Source of the DNA: Oerskovia rustica | GTDB lineage: Bacteria; Actinomycetota; Actinomycetes; Actinomycetales; Cellulomonadaceae | Assembly (NCBI RefSeq): GCF_014836555.1 | Contig: NZ_JACSQQ010000007.1 | Coordinates: 89,360-153,359 of the forward strand | Length of the DNA stretch: 64,000 bases | Direction of reading: 5' to 3' | In this document: positions 1-7,542 of the stretch, piece by piece | Numbering within the stretch: position 1 is the stretch's first letter | Layout: each line of letters begins with the position of its first letter | The notes under the pieces: model-generated | What the model was told of the DNA's origin: nothing | Database searches by the model: none | Seen by the model: only the letters and a program-made list of their open reading frames with translations | Made by a program: the position numbers and the translations under genes

Positions 1-396
1 GAGTTCGACGCGTTCTCCGAGACCGCGTTCGCGACGCCGGCCTGGCGGGCCGTGCACGACGCGGTCCGGGCTGCCGGGGGCATGGCGGGCGCCGCCGCGC
101 ACCCCGCCGGGCAGTGGGTCGAGCACGTGATCGAGCAGGCCCCCGAGACCGTGCGGGGCATCGTCAACCAGCTCGCGGTCGCGCCGCTGCCCGAGGACCG
201 CGAGAACGTCATCCAGGGGTACGTCCAGGGCGTGATCAAGGCGTTCGTGGACCTGGGCCTCACGCGACGCGTCGCGGACGCCAAGAGCCGCCTGCAGCGC
301 CTCGACCCGGCCGCCGACCCCGACGCCTACGGTGCGGCGTTCGCCGAGCTGCTGTCGGTCGAGAAGGAGCGCCGGGAGCTGCGCGAGCGGGTCTGA
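1..396 (+). CDS. dnaG: DNA primase DnaG, C-terminal fragment
   Basis: The reading frame is open from the first base of the window, so this is the 3' end of a longer gene; the last 131 residues are present. They resemble the C-terminal helicase-interaction region of actinobacterial DnaG: an early PAWRAVHDAVRAAGG stretch, then helical segments ending in RRVADAKSRLQRLDP and a charged tail with EKERRELRERV. Primase makes RNA primers at the replication fork and binds DnaB through this domain. The catalytic zinc-finger and Toprim domains lie upstream of the window. The identity rests on the C-terminal pattern only. Confidence 0.8.
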   Translation, partial: EFDAFSETAFATPAWRAVHDAVRAAGGMAGAAAHPAGQWVEHVIEQAPETVRGIVNQLAVAPLPEDRENVIQGYVQGVIKAFVDLGLTRRVADAKSRLQRLDPAADPDAYGAAFAELLSVEKERRELRERV

Positions 397-651
397 GGAC
401 CTGAGGGCACGCGAGGTCGCCGACGGTGACGCACGCGCCCGCCGAAGGTGACGCACCTGGTCGCCGACGGTGACGCCTGTCGTACGGTGCCCGCGCGGCG
501 TCGGCGCACGTCAGCCTCGTCGTGCGACCGGGACGTGAGGTCGGGGCTGTGGACGACCGACGTGGGGCGCCGAACTCGGACCAGGATGGTGTCCGCCGGC
601 CGGCACCACGCGGGAGATCCCGCACCGTCAGCTCATCCGAGGAGATCAACC

Positions 652-1035
652 ATGTCCCGTGCCGTCGCCGTGCCTGTCATCGACCGAAGTGCCGCCCTGA
701 TCGTCGCGGGGCTCGCAGCGCTTGCCGCCGCCCAGGTCCTGTTCGGCGCGTCCCTCGCCGTCGGGCTGGGCGGAACCGACTACGCCACGTTCTACGCCAC
801 GAACCCGGCCGCCGCGGTCGCGGCCGCCGTGCTCGCCGCCGCCAGCGGGCTCGGGGCCCTGTTCGGGGCGGTGGCCTTCCTGCTGGGTGCCTACCGTGCC
901 GTCGCCAACATGGACCGTTACCTCGCGTTCCGCGTCGCGATCATGCCCCGACGGGTCGAGCCGTCCACTCCTGGAGCGGCAGGCCCCGAGGCGCGCCCGA
1001 CCGGTCTCGAGCACGCGTCCGGCGCCGTGCGATGA
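652..1035 (+). CDS. Small two-pass membrane protein
   Basis: This encodes 127 residues with two hydrophobic segments at about residues 14-38 and 53-83, rich in Ala/Gly/Leu/Val, and a polar, proline-rich C-terminal tail. The ATG was chosen because a GAGGAG ribosome-binding site lies 6-7 bases upstream; the frame is open further upstream but that part is Arg-rich and has no such site. No family was recognised. It lies between dnaG and the tRNA-Asn terminator relic and probably has its own promoter. The function is unknown; it is an inner-membrane protein by inference. Confidence 0.6.
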   Translation: MSRAVAVPVIDRSAALIVAGLAALAAAQVLFGASLAVGLGGTDYATFYATNPAAAVAAAVLAAASGLGALFGAVAFLLGAYRAVANMDRYLAFRVAIMPRRVEPSTPGAAGPEARPTGLEHASGAVR

Positions 1036-1089
1036 GCGTCACATCGCTGTAGGACGGCCGGTCTGGGCTCCCCGGTCCAGGCGAGATGC

Positions 1090-1128
1090 AAAAGGCCCCT
1101 GGTCTGCGTCTCCGCAGGCCAGGGGCCT
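1090..1128 (-). terminator. Original tRNA-Asn terminator, now stranded at the left end
   Basis: A ten-base stem, AGGCCCCTGG at 1093-1102 paired with CCAGGGGCCT at 1119-1128, is followed on the minus strand by a run of four T (1090-1093). It sits immediately beyond the left copy of the tRNA-Asn 3' end. It is most simply read as the terminator the tRNA gene used before the element separated them by 6.3 kb. Confidence 0.75.
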
Positions 1129-1136
1129 CGTGTCCT

Positions 1137-1172
1137 GCTCCCGCGGTAGGACTTGAACCTACGACCGTCCGA
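1137..1172. repeat. attL, left 36-bp attachment repeat
   Basis: This 36-bp copy of the tRNA-Asn 3' region (T arm, variable loop and part of the anticodon arm) is identical to 7415-7450. Identity breaks at both sides (base 1136 against 7414, base 1173 against 7451), which defines the repeat boundaries. It is the junction made by site-specific integration. Confidence 0.85.
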
Positions 1173-1735
1173 GTAAATGTGCACCTTACTCGAGATGATC
1201 TACGGTGAGGCGTGAAGCCGCGAAGTGCCAGGTCAGAGTCCTAAGACGGGTGCTTTGCGGGTCGGGTGAGGATCCTTGGTTTCCCGTGATGAGTCGCTCC
1301 AAAGAGGTGGCAAAGACGTGGAAGCAGGTGGCAAGGGGAGGACGGGCATGGGCACCACGCCGCACCGCTGAGGACAGTCCCTGGGTCTACCGCGGGGTCA
1401 CATTAAGCAACTCCGGGTCAAGGCAAGACGCCCGCATCCGGCACGATCCTCCAGTGCTGTCAGTAGCGCCTCTCGACGGTCTCAGCGTCATCGGTGACGA
1501 GCACTGATCACGGGCCACGCCCGTTGTCGATCTGCCGGACCTATGCGGTTCCTGCTCGGGCGCTTGGGACTGACGCGGGGCGACGGGACGTCGCGTGAAC
1601 TCTCGCTCGTTCAGGGTCGGGGGCCGTGCCTCCCCGACGCGTGGCCGCCTACCGCTGCGGAGCGAGCCCCTCTCGAAGTGGGGGGGGTGAAACGCGTACC
1701 TCTCACTAGGTTGATCCTTGTCCCCAGGAGTCACC

Positions 1736-2009
1736 GTGGGGAACGCCACGCCAAGCGTGGTGCCCGATGAGTCATGCCCGGAGGCAAGTGTGCAGACGAA
1801 CGATGCGAACACCGTGATCGAGATATCCAACCCGATCCTCACCCCGACGGGACTGGCGTCCCGCTGGGGGGGGGGGGGGGAAGCACCTGGCCGACATGCG
1901 GTGCGAGAAGGTCGGTCCGTTGTACGTCAAGCTCGGTGGCATCGTCCGGTACCGGCTCGGGGACGTGGAGACGTACGAGACTCGAAACGTCGTCAAGATC
2001 CCTGCCTGA
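1736..2009 (+). pseudogene. Excisionase (Xis, AlpA/MerR-like HTH), frame broken in a poly-G tract
   Basis: The GTG start at 1736 has AGGAG at 1726-1730. The first frame reads to ILTPTGLASRW and then enters 15 consecutive G (1866-1880). After the tract the correct sequence is in another frame, reading KHLADMRCEKVGPLYVKL and VRYRLGDVETYE, and stops at 2009. Together these give the classic excisionase fold (LTP..LA.RWG...KHL.D.R...GP.Y.K.G..VRYR..D...Y). With 14 or 17 G the gene would be whole at about 91 residues. With 15 G the product is scrambled. The cause may be an assembly error in a homopolymer or true slippage-based phase variation. Confidence 0.75.
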
Positions 2010-2059
2010 GCGGGACGACGGGGCCGTGATGATCAAGATGGGAGAGCAGGGGGCTCGCC

Positions 2060-2482
2060 GTGGGGCACATACCGGTACAGAACGAGTGGGCAATGCACAT
2101 GCTGGACCACTGGCGGGACATCGCGCGCACGCCGGACGCGCCCGGACCAGTGCGCGTGGCGGCCATGGCGTACGGGGCAGTCACCGGCAACGGCCACGTC
2201 CCGAGAACCGACAGCGACCTGGCGGAGGCGCTGGAGATCGTCAACACGAGGACGGGCGAGCTCTTCTCGCCGTCGATGGCTTCCGTGAAGCGCTGGCGTA
2301 AGGACGCGGTGCGGTACGGCCTGCTCGGCGCCGGCACGTGGGGCAGGTGCCTGGTGTTGCCTGCAGGGGTGAGTACCAACCTCAAGGTGAAGGGCTCGCC
2401 GCACGTGGCGTGCCTGATCTGCCGAAACCGCACGCGACAGCAAGGGGCGCGGGTGCAGGATCTGCACCGCCCAGCGGCATGA
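2060..2482 (+). CDS. Winged-helix protein of the integrative element (possible replication/regulatory protein)
   Basis: This encodes 140 residues from a GTG start preceded by a G-rich CAGGGGG. The N-terminus reads NEWAMHMLDHWRDIA, followed by VRVAAMAYGAVTGNGHVPRTD and SPSMASVKRWRKDAVRYGLL, a pattern of winged-helix proteins in actinobacterial phages and integrative elements: a helix block, then a recognition helix with SVKRWRK. The tail has CLIC and basic residues. Two 17-bp palindromic repeats lie at or just after its 3' end, as seen with initiators that bind iterons next to their own gene. The replication role is inference; a transcriptional regulator is the alternative. Confidence 0.6.
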   Translation: MGHIPVQNEWAMHMLDHWRDIARTPDAPGPVRVAAMAYGAVTGNGHVPRTDSDLAEALEIVNTRTGELFSPSMASVKRWRKDAVRYGLLGAGTWGRCLVLPAGVSTNLKVKGSPHVACLICRNRTRQQGARVQDLHRPAA

Positions 2483-2535
2483 TTCCGCCACTGAGGGGTC
2501 CAGGATCTGGACCTCGACGGTGCAGGACCTGCCAT
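2452..2535. repeat. Three 17-bp palindrome-like repeats (possible iterons)
   Basis: GGTGCAGGATCTGCACC (2452-2468) and GGTCCAGGATCTGGACC (2497-2513) are perfect palindromes with seven-base arms around GAT. A degenerate third copy, GGTGCAGGACCTGCCAT, is at 2519-2535. Starts are spaced 45 and 22 bases apart, about four and two helical turns, so all would face one side of the DNA. Location at the 3' end of the winged-helix gene suggests protein-binding sites such as replication iterons. Confidence 0.6.
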
Positions 2536-2857
2536 CCTGACCGTTGAGATTCCAAGGGAATCTGGTCATCGCCTCTCTGAACCTCTCTCATTGCCGAGAC
2601 GATGGACTGATCGAGAGGACGTCCACGCCGTCGAGCGTGGACGCGGTATTGGACATGGATGACGTGGCGGCCTGACGGCCGCCCGATGGTCGATGCAGAC
2701 ATCGGCCCCTCCGTCGGTCGGGGCCGCAACTAGTCACACCGTGACGCCAAGCTCGCGGCTTGGCGACTGCAGGTCATCGTTCCCCATGGCCTGGGTCCTA
2801 CTGCTGGTCACGGCAGATTCATGCGCGCCGTCGGCGCGCGGAACGGAGTCAACTCTG
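2483..2857. other. Structured non-coding region of the element
   Basis: No gene is supported here. Besides two of the palindromic repeats, it has a hairpin GTCCACGC/GCGTGGAC (2621-2628 with 2635-2642) and another GGCGGCC/GGCCGCC (2666-2672 with 2677-2683). This concentration of dyads inside a small mobile element is compatible with an origin of replication, a transfer origin or a regulatory leader for the downstream gene. Confidence 0.4.
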
Positions 2858-3205
2858 ATGGACGACACAAAGTGCGAGGGCTCGACGCCGAGCGGTCGGC
2901 GATGCCGCTATCCGGCCCGCACGTGCCGCTACCACGGCGAGCCGTGCGACATGCCCACGAAGAAGGGAACCCTCTGCCGGCGGTCCCGGCACACATGCGA
3001 GTGGCACCAGCCGCGATGCGGCCACGACATACCCAAGGGCCCGTGCAAGTACTTCCCCGGGGCATGCCCCGACCATGGTGAGCATGCGCCCGTGCTCGAG
3101 CGCAGGTGCCCCGGATGCGGGGCCAAGATTCCGCTCCGCCGTCGGACCTGGGGGGCGTACTGTTCGCCGGTATGTGAGTACCGAGGGCTGACCCTGGCGG
3201 CCTGA
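2858..3205 (+). CDS. Cys/His triple-repeat putative zinc-binding protein
   Basis: This encodes 115 residues from an ATG with GGAG nine bases upstream; the frame is open upstream but that part is not protein-like. Three consecutive units have the form C-x8/9-C-x6-C-x2-H: first KCEGSTPSGRRC with CRYH, second PCDMPTKKGTLC with CEWH, third RCGHDIPKGPC with CPDH. Each unit offers one CCCH zinc site. A fourth, different ribbon follows near the C-terminus (CPGCG, then CSPVC). No named family was recognised. It sits upstream of the ApeA-like gene on the same strand, so a partner or adaptor role, or nucleic-acid binding, is possible but unproven. Confidence 0.65.
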   Translation: MDDTKCEGSTPSGRRCRYPARTCRYHGEPCDMPTKKGTLCRRSRHTCEWHQPRCGHDIPKGPCKYFPGACPDHGEHAPVLERRCPGCGAKIPLRRRTWGAYCSPVCEYRGLTLAA

Positions 3206-3512
3206 TTTGTAGCGGGCGCAACGAACGATGGGCACCCACCACGGAGGTGCCTGTCGTTCGCTTTGTCAACAGTCAGTTGACGTTTTACGAGACGTCCGCT
3301 CCGTACCGCTCGCATCGACTCTACCCATGCCTCTGTTGAACCCGATCGACTGTTCGTGGTCGAGCAGCCGCGGGACGTCTCCTCGAGAGATGGGGAATTC
3401 CACGGATACGCGACGTCGGGCTGGGAACGACCGTGGTATCACCTATACTACGGCCCAGCGAGCCTATCTGCGCCGCAGGTGGAGAGCATCGCGGCGAGCG
3501 GAGGCGGAGCCA
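3206..3512. promoter_or_regulatory. Upstream region of the ApeA-like gene with a palindrome
   Basis: No gene is seen in these 307 bases. GTCAAC at 3265-3270 and GTTGAC at 3276-3281 form a perfect inverted repeat with a five-base spacer, a plausible operator. A TATACT box lies at 3444-3449 about 65 bases before the chosen GTG start. The -35 region is not obvious, so the promoter is tentative. Confidence 0.35.
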
Positions 3513-4841
3513 GTGGCGAACAAGCTGGAGATGGGCATTCGTCGCGTAGGCGACCTCATCGACTTCAACCAAGACACGCCAGAAGTCAAGGTCACCCTCG
3601 ACCGGTCTGAGAAAGGTATCAGCGTTACCGTTCCCTGGTCAGACCCAGACAGCCCGTACGCGCAGTGGTTTCTCCGGGATGGCGGTCGGATCGAGATTCC
3701 GCCGCGGCCAGATCCTCTACCAGCGCCGAAGCGCGTGCTTTTCCATGACTCACACGGTTCTGTCTTACTCGTCGGCTGCTTCCCTCGAGGATTCCACAGT
3801 AACGTGATGGGCCCAGGCAGCGGGACGCTGTGGGCCCGTGCGGCAATCATGGGTGTGGACGGCGACGTGAACTTTGAGCGCCCACACGGGATGCAGACGG
3901 AGATCTCCGGGCTGCGCGCCTGGCTCGGAATCACCTCCTGGCAGGAGGAGTTCGACCGGGCGGACGGTCACCGTAGAGCGCGCCTCCGCTCCCAGCACAC
4001 ACCCGACATCGGGCTGGGCGAGCACGGCGGCGTCTCACTGTGTTTCAGACCGGGCTGGCGGATCGCTCACGAGGACGGCGGAGACCGTCGAATTGTCCAC
4101 GACCTTGTCCATTGCGTCACGCGAGGCGGTGACCCGCTCGCCTGGGACGAGCACCAGCAGCTCCATCGCGCGATCCGCGATCTCCTCGTGCTTTCACGCT
4201 GGCATGCGGAGTCGTGCGTCGTGAGTCGCGTCCTTCACAAGGATGACCCCCTGCGAACTATGGACGGCAAGGAGCATGGCGAGCAATGGCGGGACGTCAT
4301 CGTTCCTGACGATAGCCCTGCGGTTCCCCCCTCCGGGTTCCGCGATCACCTGCTGAGGTTCGCGGAATTGAAGGAGGAGGGGATCGGGTGCTGGATCGCA
4401 TTGCGGAACTCCTTCGCTCGAGCGCTTGATCCGGTGATCACCAGCCTCGATATTCGTAAGGCGTCGCCGAGCACGATGCTCGCGCACACCGGGCCGGGCC
4501 TGGAAGCCCTTGGATACTTGCTCTTGGTCCGTGACGGAAAGTCAGAACGGGTCGCAGGCAGTGCGACGTTGAGGGAGCGGTTCGACCGTATCCTTGCCGA
4601 TCTAGGCGACTGCCTCCCGTTCGACGGCCCAACATGGGCCGCCGACACCGCGAAGGCGTACAACGGCTTGAAGCACGCCAACCGCGCCGAGCCGGACCCG
4701 GTCGATGTGCTCAACGGTTGGCGCTCGAGCGTCATGGTCGTCCGCGCCTGGGTCGCGATCGAGCTGGGGACGCCAGCTGTTGACGTGAAGGCAAGACTCG
4801 CGCGTGATCCGCAGCGCCACCCGTACGTGAAGGCGGAGTGA
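3513..4841 (+). CDS. ApeA-like HEPN-family anti-phage protein
   Basis: This encodes 442 residues from a GTG preceded by GGAGGCGGAG; the frame extends 95 codons upstream but that part looks non-coding. The first ~150 residues have the beta-rich ApeA N-terminal pattern (RVLFHDSHGSVLLVGCF, then ERPHGMQTEISGLRAWLGI). The C-terminal half is helical and ends in a HEPN-like domain with WAADTAKAYNGLKHANR. ApeA proteins are single-gene anti-phage effectors thought to cut RNA through a HEPN R-x4-6-H motif. Here the N and His388 of the motif are present, but the Arg position is Tyr383. The neighbours are an integrase and small mobile-element genes, typical for defence cargo. Function is inferred from the family pattern. 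Confidence 0.65.
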   Translation: MANKLEMGIRRVGDLIDFNQDTPEVKVTLDRSEKGISVTVPWSDPDSPYAQWFLRDGGRIEIPPRPDPLPAPKRVLFHDSHGSVLLVGCFPRGFHSNVMGPGSGTLWARAAIMGVDGDVNFERPHGMQTEISGLRAWLGITSWQEEFDRADGHRRARLRSQHTPDIGLGEHGGVSLCFRPGWRIAHEDGGDRRIVHDLVHCVTRGGDPLAWDEHQQLHRAIRDLLVLSRWHAESCVVSRVLHKDDPLRTMDGKEHGEQWRDVIVPDDSPAVPPSGFRDHLLRFAELKEEGIGCWIALRNSFARALDPVITSLDIRKASPSTMLAHTGPGLEALGYLLLVRDGKSERVAGSATLRERFDRILADLGDCLPFDGPTWAADTAKAYNGLKHANRAEPDPVDVLNGWRSSVMVVRAWVAIELGTPAVDVKARLARDPQRHPYVKAE

Positions 4842-5058
4842 CCGCCGCTACTTTCGGGCACCATGTGGCGCATCTTGAATGTCGTCGCACTGACAGTCTT
4901 CAGAACGCTTGTAGACGCCCCTGTACGGCCGCTAGACGGCCGTTGGAGCCCAACCGTGGGATGGCGGCTTCCGTAGGTCTACGTGGGCACCTGAGCACCC
5001 TGCCGCGGGCCACGAGAACCAGTTACCAATCCACCTGATTTCCAGTATCGTCCCTCTC

Positions 5059-6324
5059 ATGGCACGACAGCGGATCGCCCCAGGGAGCCACGGGGACATC
5101 ACCTACACGGCGCTTCGTAAGCGTCCCGGCGGGAAGCCTGAGCGACTCGCGCGCGTCGGGAACACGCATCGCGACCGGGAAGGTCGCCCGGCCAAACCCG
5201 ACGCCTGGCTGGCGTCGACGAACGTCCGGGACAAGGATGGACGAAAGCGCCAGGTGGCACGGCAGGGGGCCCGCAAAGAGCAGGCTCTCGCAGCGCTACT
5301 GGCGGCGCTCGCTGACCGTCACGCACCCACGACGGCCGACATCCGTGCCACGACGCTCGTAGTTGACCTGGCAGATCTGTGGCGCGCCCACGTGGAGCGG
5401 GCCGGGCAGGTGTCGACGGAGACCCTGAAGTTGTACAGACTCACGCTCGATCGGCACATCAAGCCCGGAGTGCTCGCAGAACTACAGGTGCGAGAGGTCA
5501 ACGCAGGAACCGTGCACGACTTTCTGTCCGGCCTGATCGACCCGGAGACCGGCAGGGGCCGAGGATCTGCGAAGACCGCCCGTACCGTGCTGCGTGGCAT
5601 GTTCGAGCTGGCGGTACGAAACGACGCCGTGAAGGTCAATCCGGTACGGCAGGCCGATCGGGTCCAAGCGCCGACGAAGGCCGTGCGACGTATCGAGAAG
5701 GAGAAGAAGGGCCACCTGACGGCGTCAGAGATCGACGCCGTGCTCGCTACGGCAGCGTCGCCCGCTTGGCAGCATCGCGACCTCGCTGACCTGCTGCACT
5801 TTCTGAACGGGACCGGAGTCCGCATCGGGGAGGCCCTCGCTCTCACGTGGGAGCGAGTGGACCTGGACGCCAGCACCGTCGAGATCGGCGGGCACACCGT
5901 CGTCCGGGTAAAGGGGGAGGGGCTCCGGATAGAAGAGCACGGGTCGACGAAGTCGTTCGACCGCACGCTCACCCTCCCGGCGGCCGTCGCGTCACGGCTG
6001 CTCGAGCGGCGTGTGGGTCAAGGGAACAACCCTCTGGGAGTTGTGTTCCCGACGCCCGCGTATGGGACACGCGGCGGCACGACCCTGCGGGACGTGCCCA
6101 ACACGACCAAGGAGATCCGGAAGGTGTTCGAAGCGGCAGGCGTGACGCTGCCCAAGGGCCAGGGCTCGCACCTTTTCCGTCACACCGTGGGCACGATCCT
6201 GCTGCAGAAGGGCGTCCCGATCCGTGACGTGTCTAACCAGCTGGGTCACGTGGCGACCAAGACTACGACCGACCTCTATGCATCGAGGAAGACTGTCGCG
6301 CGAGCGGCTGCGGAGCACCTCTAG
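5059..6324 (+). CDS. int: Tyrosine recombinase / phage-type integrase
   Basis: This 421-residue site-specific recombinase should catalyse integration of the element into tRNA-Asn. The N-terminal part is an arm-type and SAM-like core-binding region (DLWRAHVERAGQVSTETLKLY), followed by the catalytic domain. Catalytic residues are visible: Arg255 in TGVRIGEALAL, His371 and Arg374 in HLFRHT, His397 in QLGH and the nucleophile Tyr407 in TDLYASR. Length and motifs are normal for actinophage and pSAM2-like integrases. The ATG at 5059 has no clear ribosome-binding site. It lies about 1.1 kb from attR, with two opposite-strand genes between. Confidence 0.93.
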   Translation: MARQRIAPGSHGDITYTALRKRPGGKPERLARVGNTHRDREGRPAKPDAWLASTNVRDKDGRKRQVARQGARKEQALAALLAALADRHAPTTADIRATTLVVDLADLWRAHVERAGQVSTETLKLYRLTLDRHIKPGVLAELQVREVNAGTVHDFLSGLIDPETGRGRGSAKTARTVLRGMFELAVRNDAVKVNPVRQADRVQAPTKAVRRIEKEKKGHLTASEIDAVLATAASPAWQHRDLADLLHFLNGTGVRIGEALALTWERVDLDASTVEIGGHTVVRVKGEGLRIEEHGSTKSFDRTLTLPAAVASRLLERRVGQGNNPLGVVFPTPAYGTRGGTTLRDVPNTTKEIRKVFEAAGVTLPKGQGSHLFRHTVGTILLQKGVPIRDVSNQLGHVATKTTTDLYASRKTVARAAAEHL

Positions 6325-6344
6325 GGTGCGCAACGCGTGCGGCA

Positions 6345-6761
6345 TCAGAAGGGCAGAACGACTCCCTCGAACCCGTTCTCTAGGACTTCGAGTGCGGAGT
6401 CCCGCACCTTCACGGTGCGCTCGGCCGGGTCGATCTCGTCGACTGCCGTGTCAGCTGCGTCCAACCTCTCGGGTCGCTCGGAAGGAGCAGTGAGGTTGCC
6501 GAACACGCCGCTTGACTTGACCGTGCGGAAGGTCTGCGCGATAGCGAATTGTTCCTCGACGCTGGTGACCTTGACCACGGTTCGGGCTACAGGGAGTTCG
6601 TGTCGACGCTCGGGATCATCGGGATCAGAAAGGTCTATCGTCACGGGGCTGAGGATCGCGAACCGCATCCCGACGTGCACGCCGTCCTCGGCGCCTCGGT
6701 TGATGACTAGTCGCTCTCGATCGATGACCCGAACGACTCGTCCGGTGATCCTCTCCGTCAT
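6345..6761 (-). CDS. Hypothetical protein with an N-terminal beta-barrel-like module
   Basis: This encodes 138 residues. The start reads ITGRVVRVIDRERLVINRGA then DGVHVGMRF, a pattern seen in small OB/beta-barrel modules such as the C-terminal domain of FlgT-like proteins (binding of an unknown ligand). The remainder is acidic and ends in VLENGFEGVVLPF. Its ATG overlaps the stop of the upstream membrane gene (ATGA), so the two are translationally coupled. It converges with the integrase gene, whose stop is 20 bases away. No function can be assigned; a sensing or structural partner for the membrane protein is a guess. Confidence 0.6.
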   Translation of the reverse strand: MTERITGRVVRVIDRERLVINRGAEDGVHVGMRFAILSPVTIDLSDPDDPERRHELPVARTVVKVTSVEEQFAIAQTFRTVKSSGVFGNLTAPSERPERLDAADTAVDEIDPAERTVKVRDSALEVLENGFEGVVLPF

Positions 6762-7249
6762 GGCTGCTCCGGATTCTTCTTGATTGCGGACGCGGTTCGG
6801 TCCTCTGGATCTCGGACGTGTGGCAGTGCCTCGGCCCAGTCTTCGGCGCTTTCGATCAGCCCTTCCTGCAGAGTGCTCAGGTCGCGGCTGAGCGCGCCCA
6901 CGGCGTCTCGTACGTCAACGGCAGATCGACCCCTTACCGATGCGGACTCTGCAAGTTCGGTGGCGATCTCTGCTCGGATCGCGAGCGAGGCGAGGCGCTT
7001 GAACGCTCGGCGAGCGTATCTGCTGTCGACTCGGTCATCGCGCCCGAAGAGCCAGGCCCCCACGAGCTGGAACACACCCGCTAGGAGAGCGAAGAGACCC
7101 AGTTCGGCGCGGCTTGGGTCCCCGTCACCGCCACCCCATAGCGCGAGCACGACGGTTACGGCGACTGATGCCACCAGAAGGAGGCCTCCACCGACGGCAT
7201 GTGGATGGCTGCCTGCCCACCTTCGCGCGTTGTCGAGTACCCCTGCCAC
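6758..7249 (-). CDS. Membrane protein with a C-terminal helical/coiled-coil domain
   Basis: This encodes 163 residues from a GTG. Two hydrophobic segments lie at about residues 17-39 and 49-69. A long predominantly helical region rich in Ala, Arg, Glu and Ser follows (AIRAEIATELAESASVRGRS to STLQEGLIESAEDWAEAL), consistent with a cytoplasmic coiled coil. It is the first gene of a two-gene minus-strand unit inside the integrative element, next to attR. A two-TM protein paired with a small soluble protein on a defence-carrying element could be an accessory immune or exclusion module, but nothing in the sequence proves that. Confidence 0.6.
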   Translation of the reverse strand: MAGVLDNARRWAGSHPHAVGGGLLLVASVAVTVVLALWGGGDGDPSRAELGLFALLAGVFQLVGAWLFGRDDRVDSRYARRAFKRLASLAIRAEIATELAESASVRGRSAVDVRDAVGALSRDLSTLQEGLIESAEDWAEALPHVRDPEDRTASAIKKNPEQP

Positions 7250-7375
7250 ACGTCGAAGAGTACTGCCTACGGGCCGGAATCTGCCGCATCAGGGCCCAGG
7301 GCCCCAGCGTTGGCCAGCCAGCGGTGCGGTGGCCATTGAGGTGGCAATCAATGGGGAAGCGCGATGTTGGTGCAA

Positions 7376-7410
7376 ACAGAAAGCCCCGGAATCATGGAGA
7401 TTCCGGGGCT
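7376..7410 (-). terminator. Element-borne terminator downstream of tRNA-Asn
   Basis: A perfect 12-base stem, AGCCCCGGAATC (7382-7393) with GATTCCGGGGCT (7399-7410), is followed on the minus strand by TTTCTG. It lies inside the element a few bases from the tRNA 3' end. It therefore replaces the original terminator (1090-1128) that integration cut away from the tRNA gene. Confidence 0.75.
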
Positions 7411-7414
7411 ATCG

Positions 7415-7488
<74 letters not shown>

Positions 7489-7542
7489 CCGCTCACCCAC
7501 CGATCTTCACCGGTTGGGCGACCGGAGAAAACTCTATCAGCA

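Larger units (their letters stand above)
1036..1735. other. 700-base stretch without supported gene (element left end)
   Basis: This holds the relic tRNA-Asn terminator (1090-1128) and the left attachment repeat (1137-1172), then about 560 bases inside the integrated element. Open frames exist (for example 1205-1507 and 1543-1770) but they have no recognisable protein features, no convincing start sites and no GC bias at the third codon position, so none is called. An 8-G tract lies at 1680-1687. Confidence 0.5.

Noticed and set aside
1205-1507. 100-residue open frame near attL
   Set aside because: No domain, no ribosome-binding site and no coding bias; left as non-coding.
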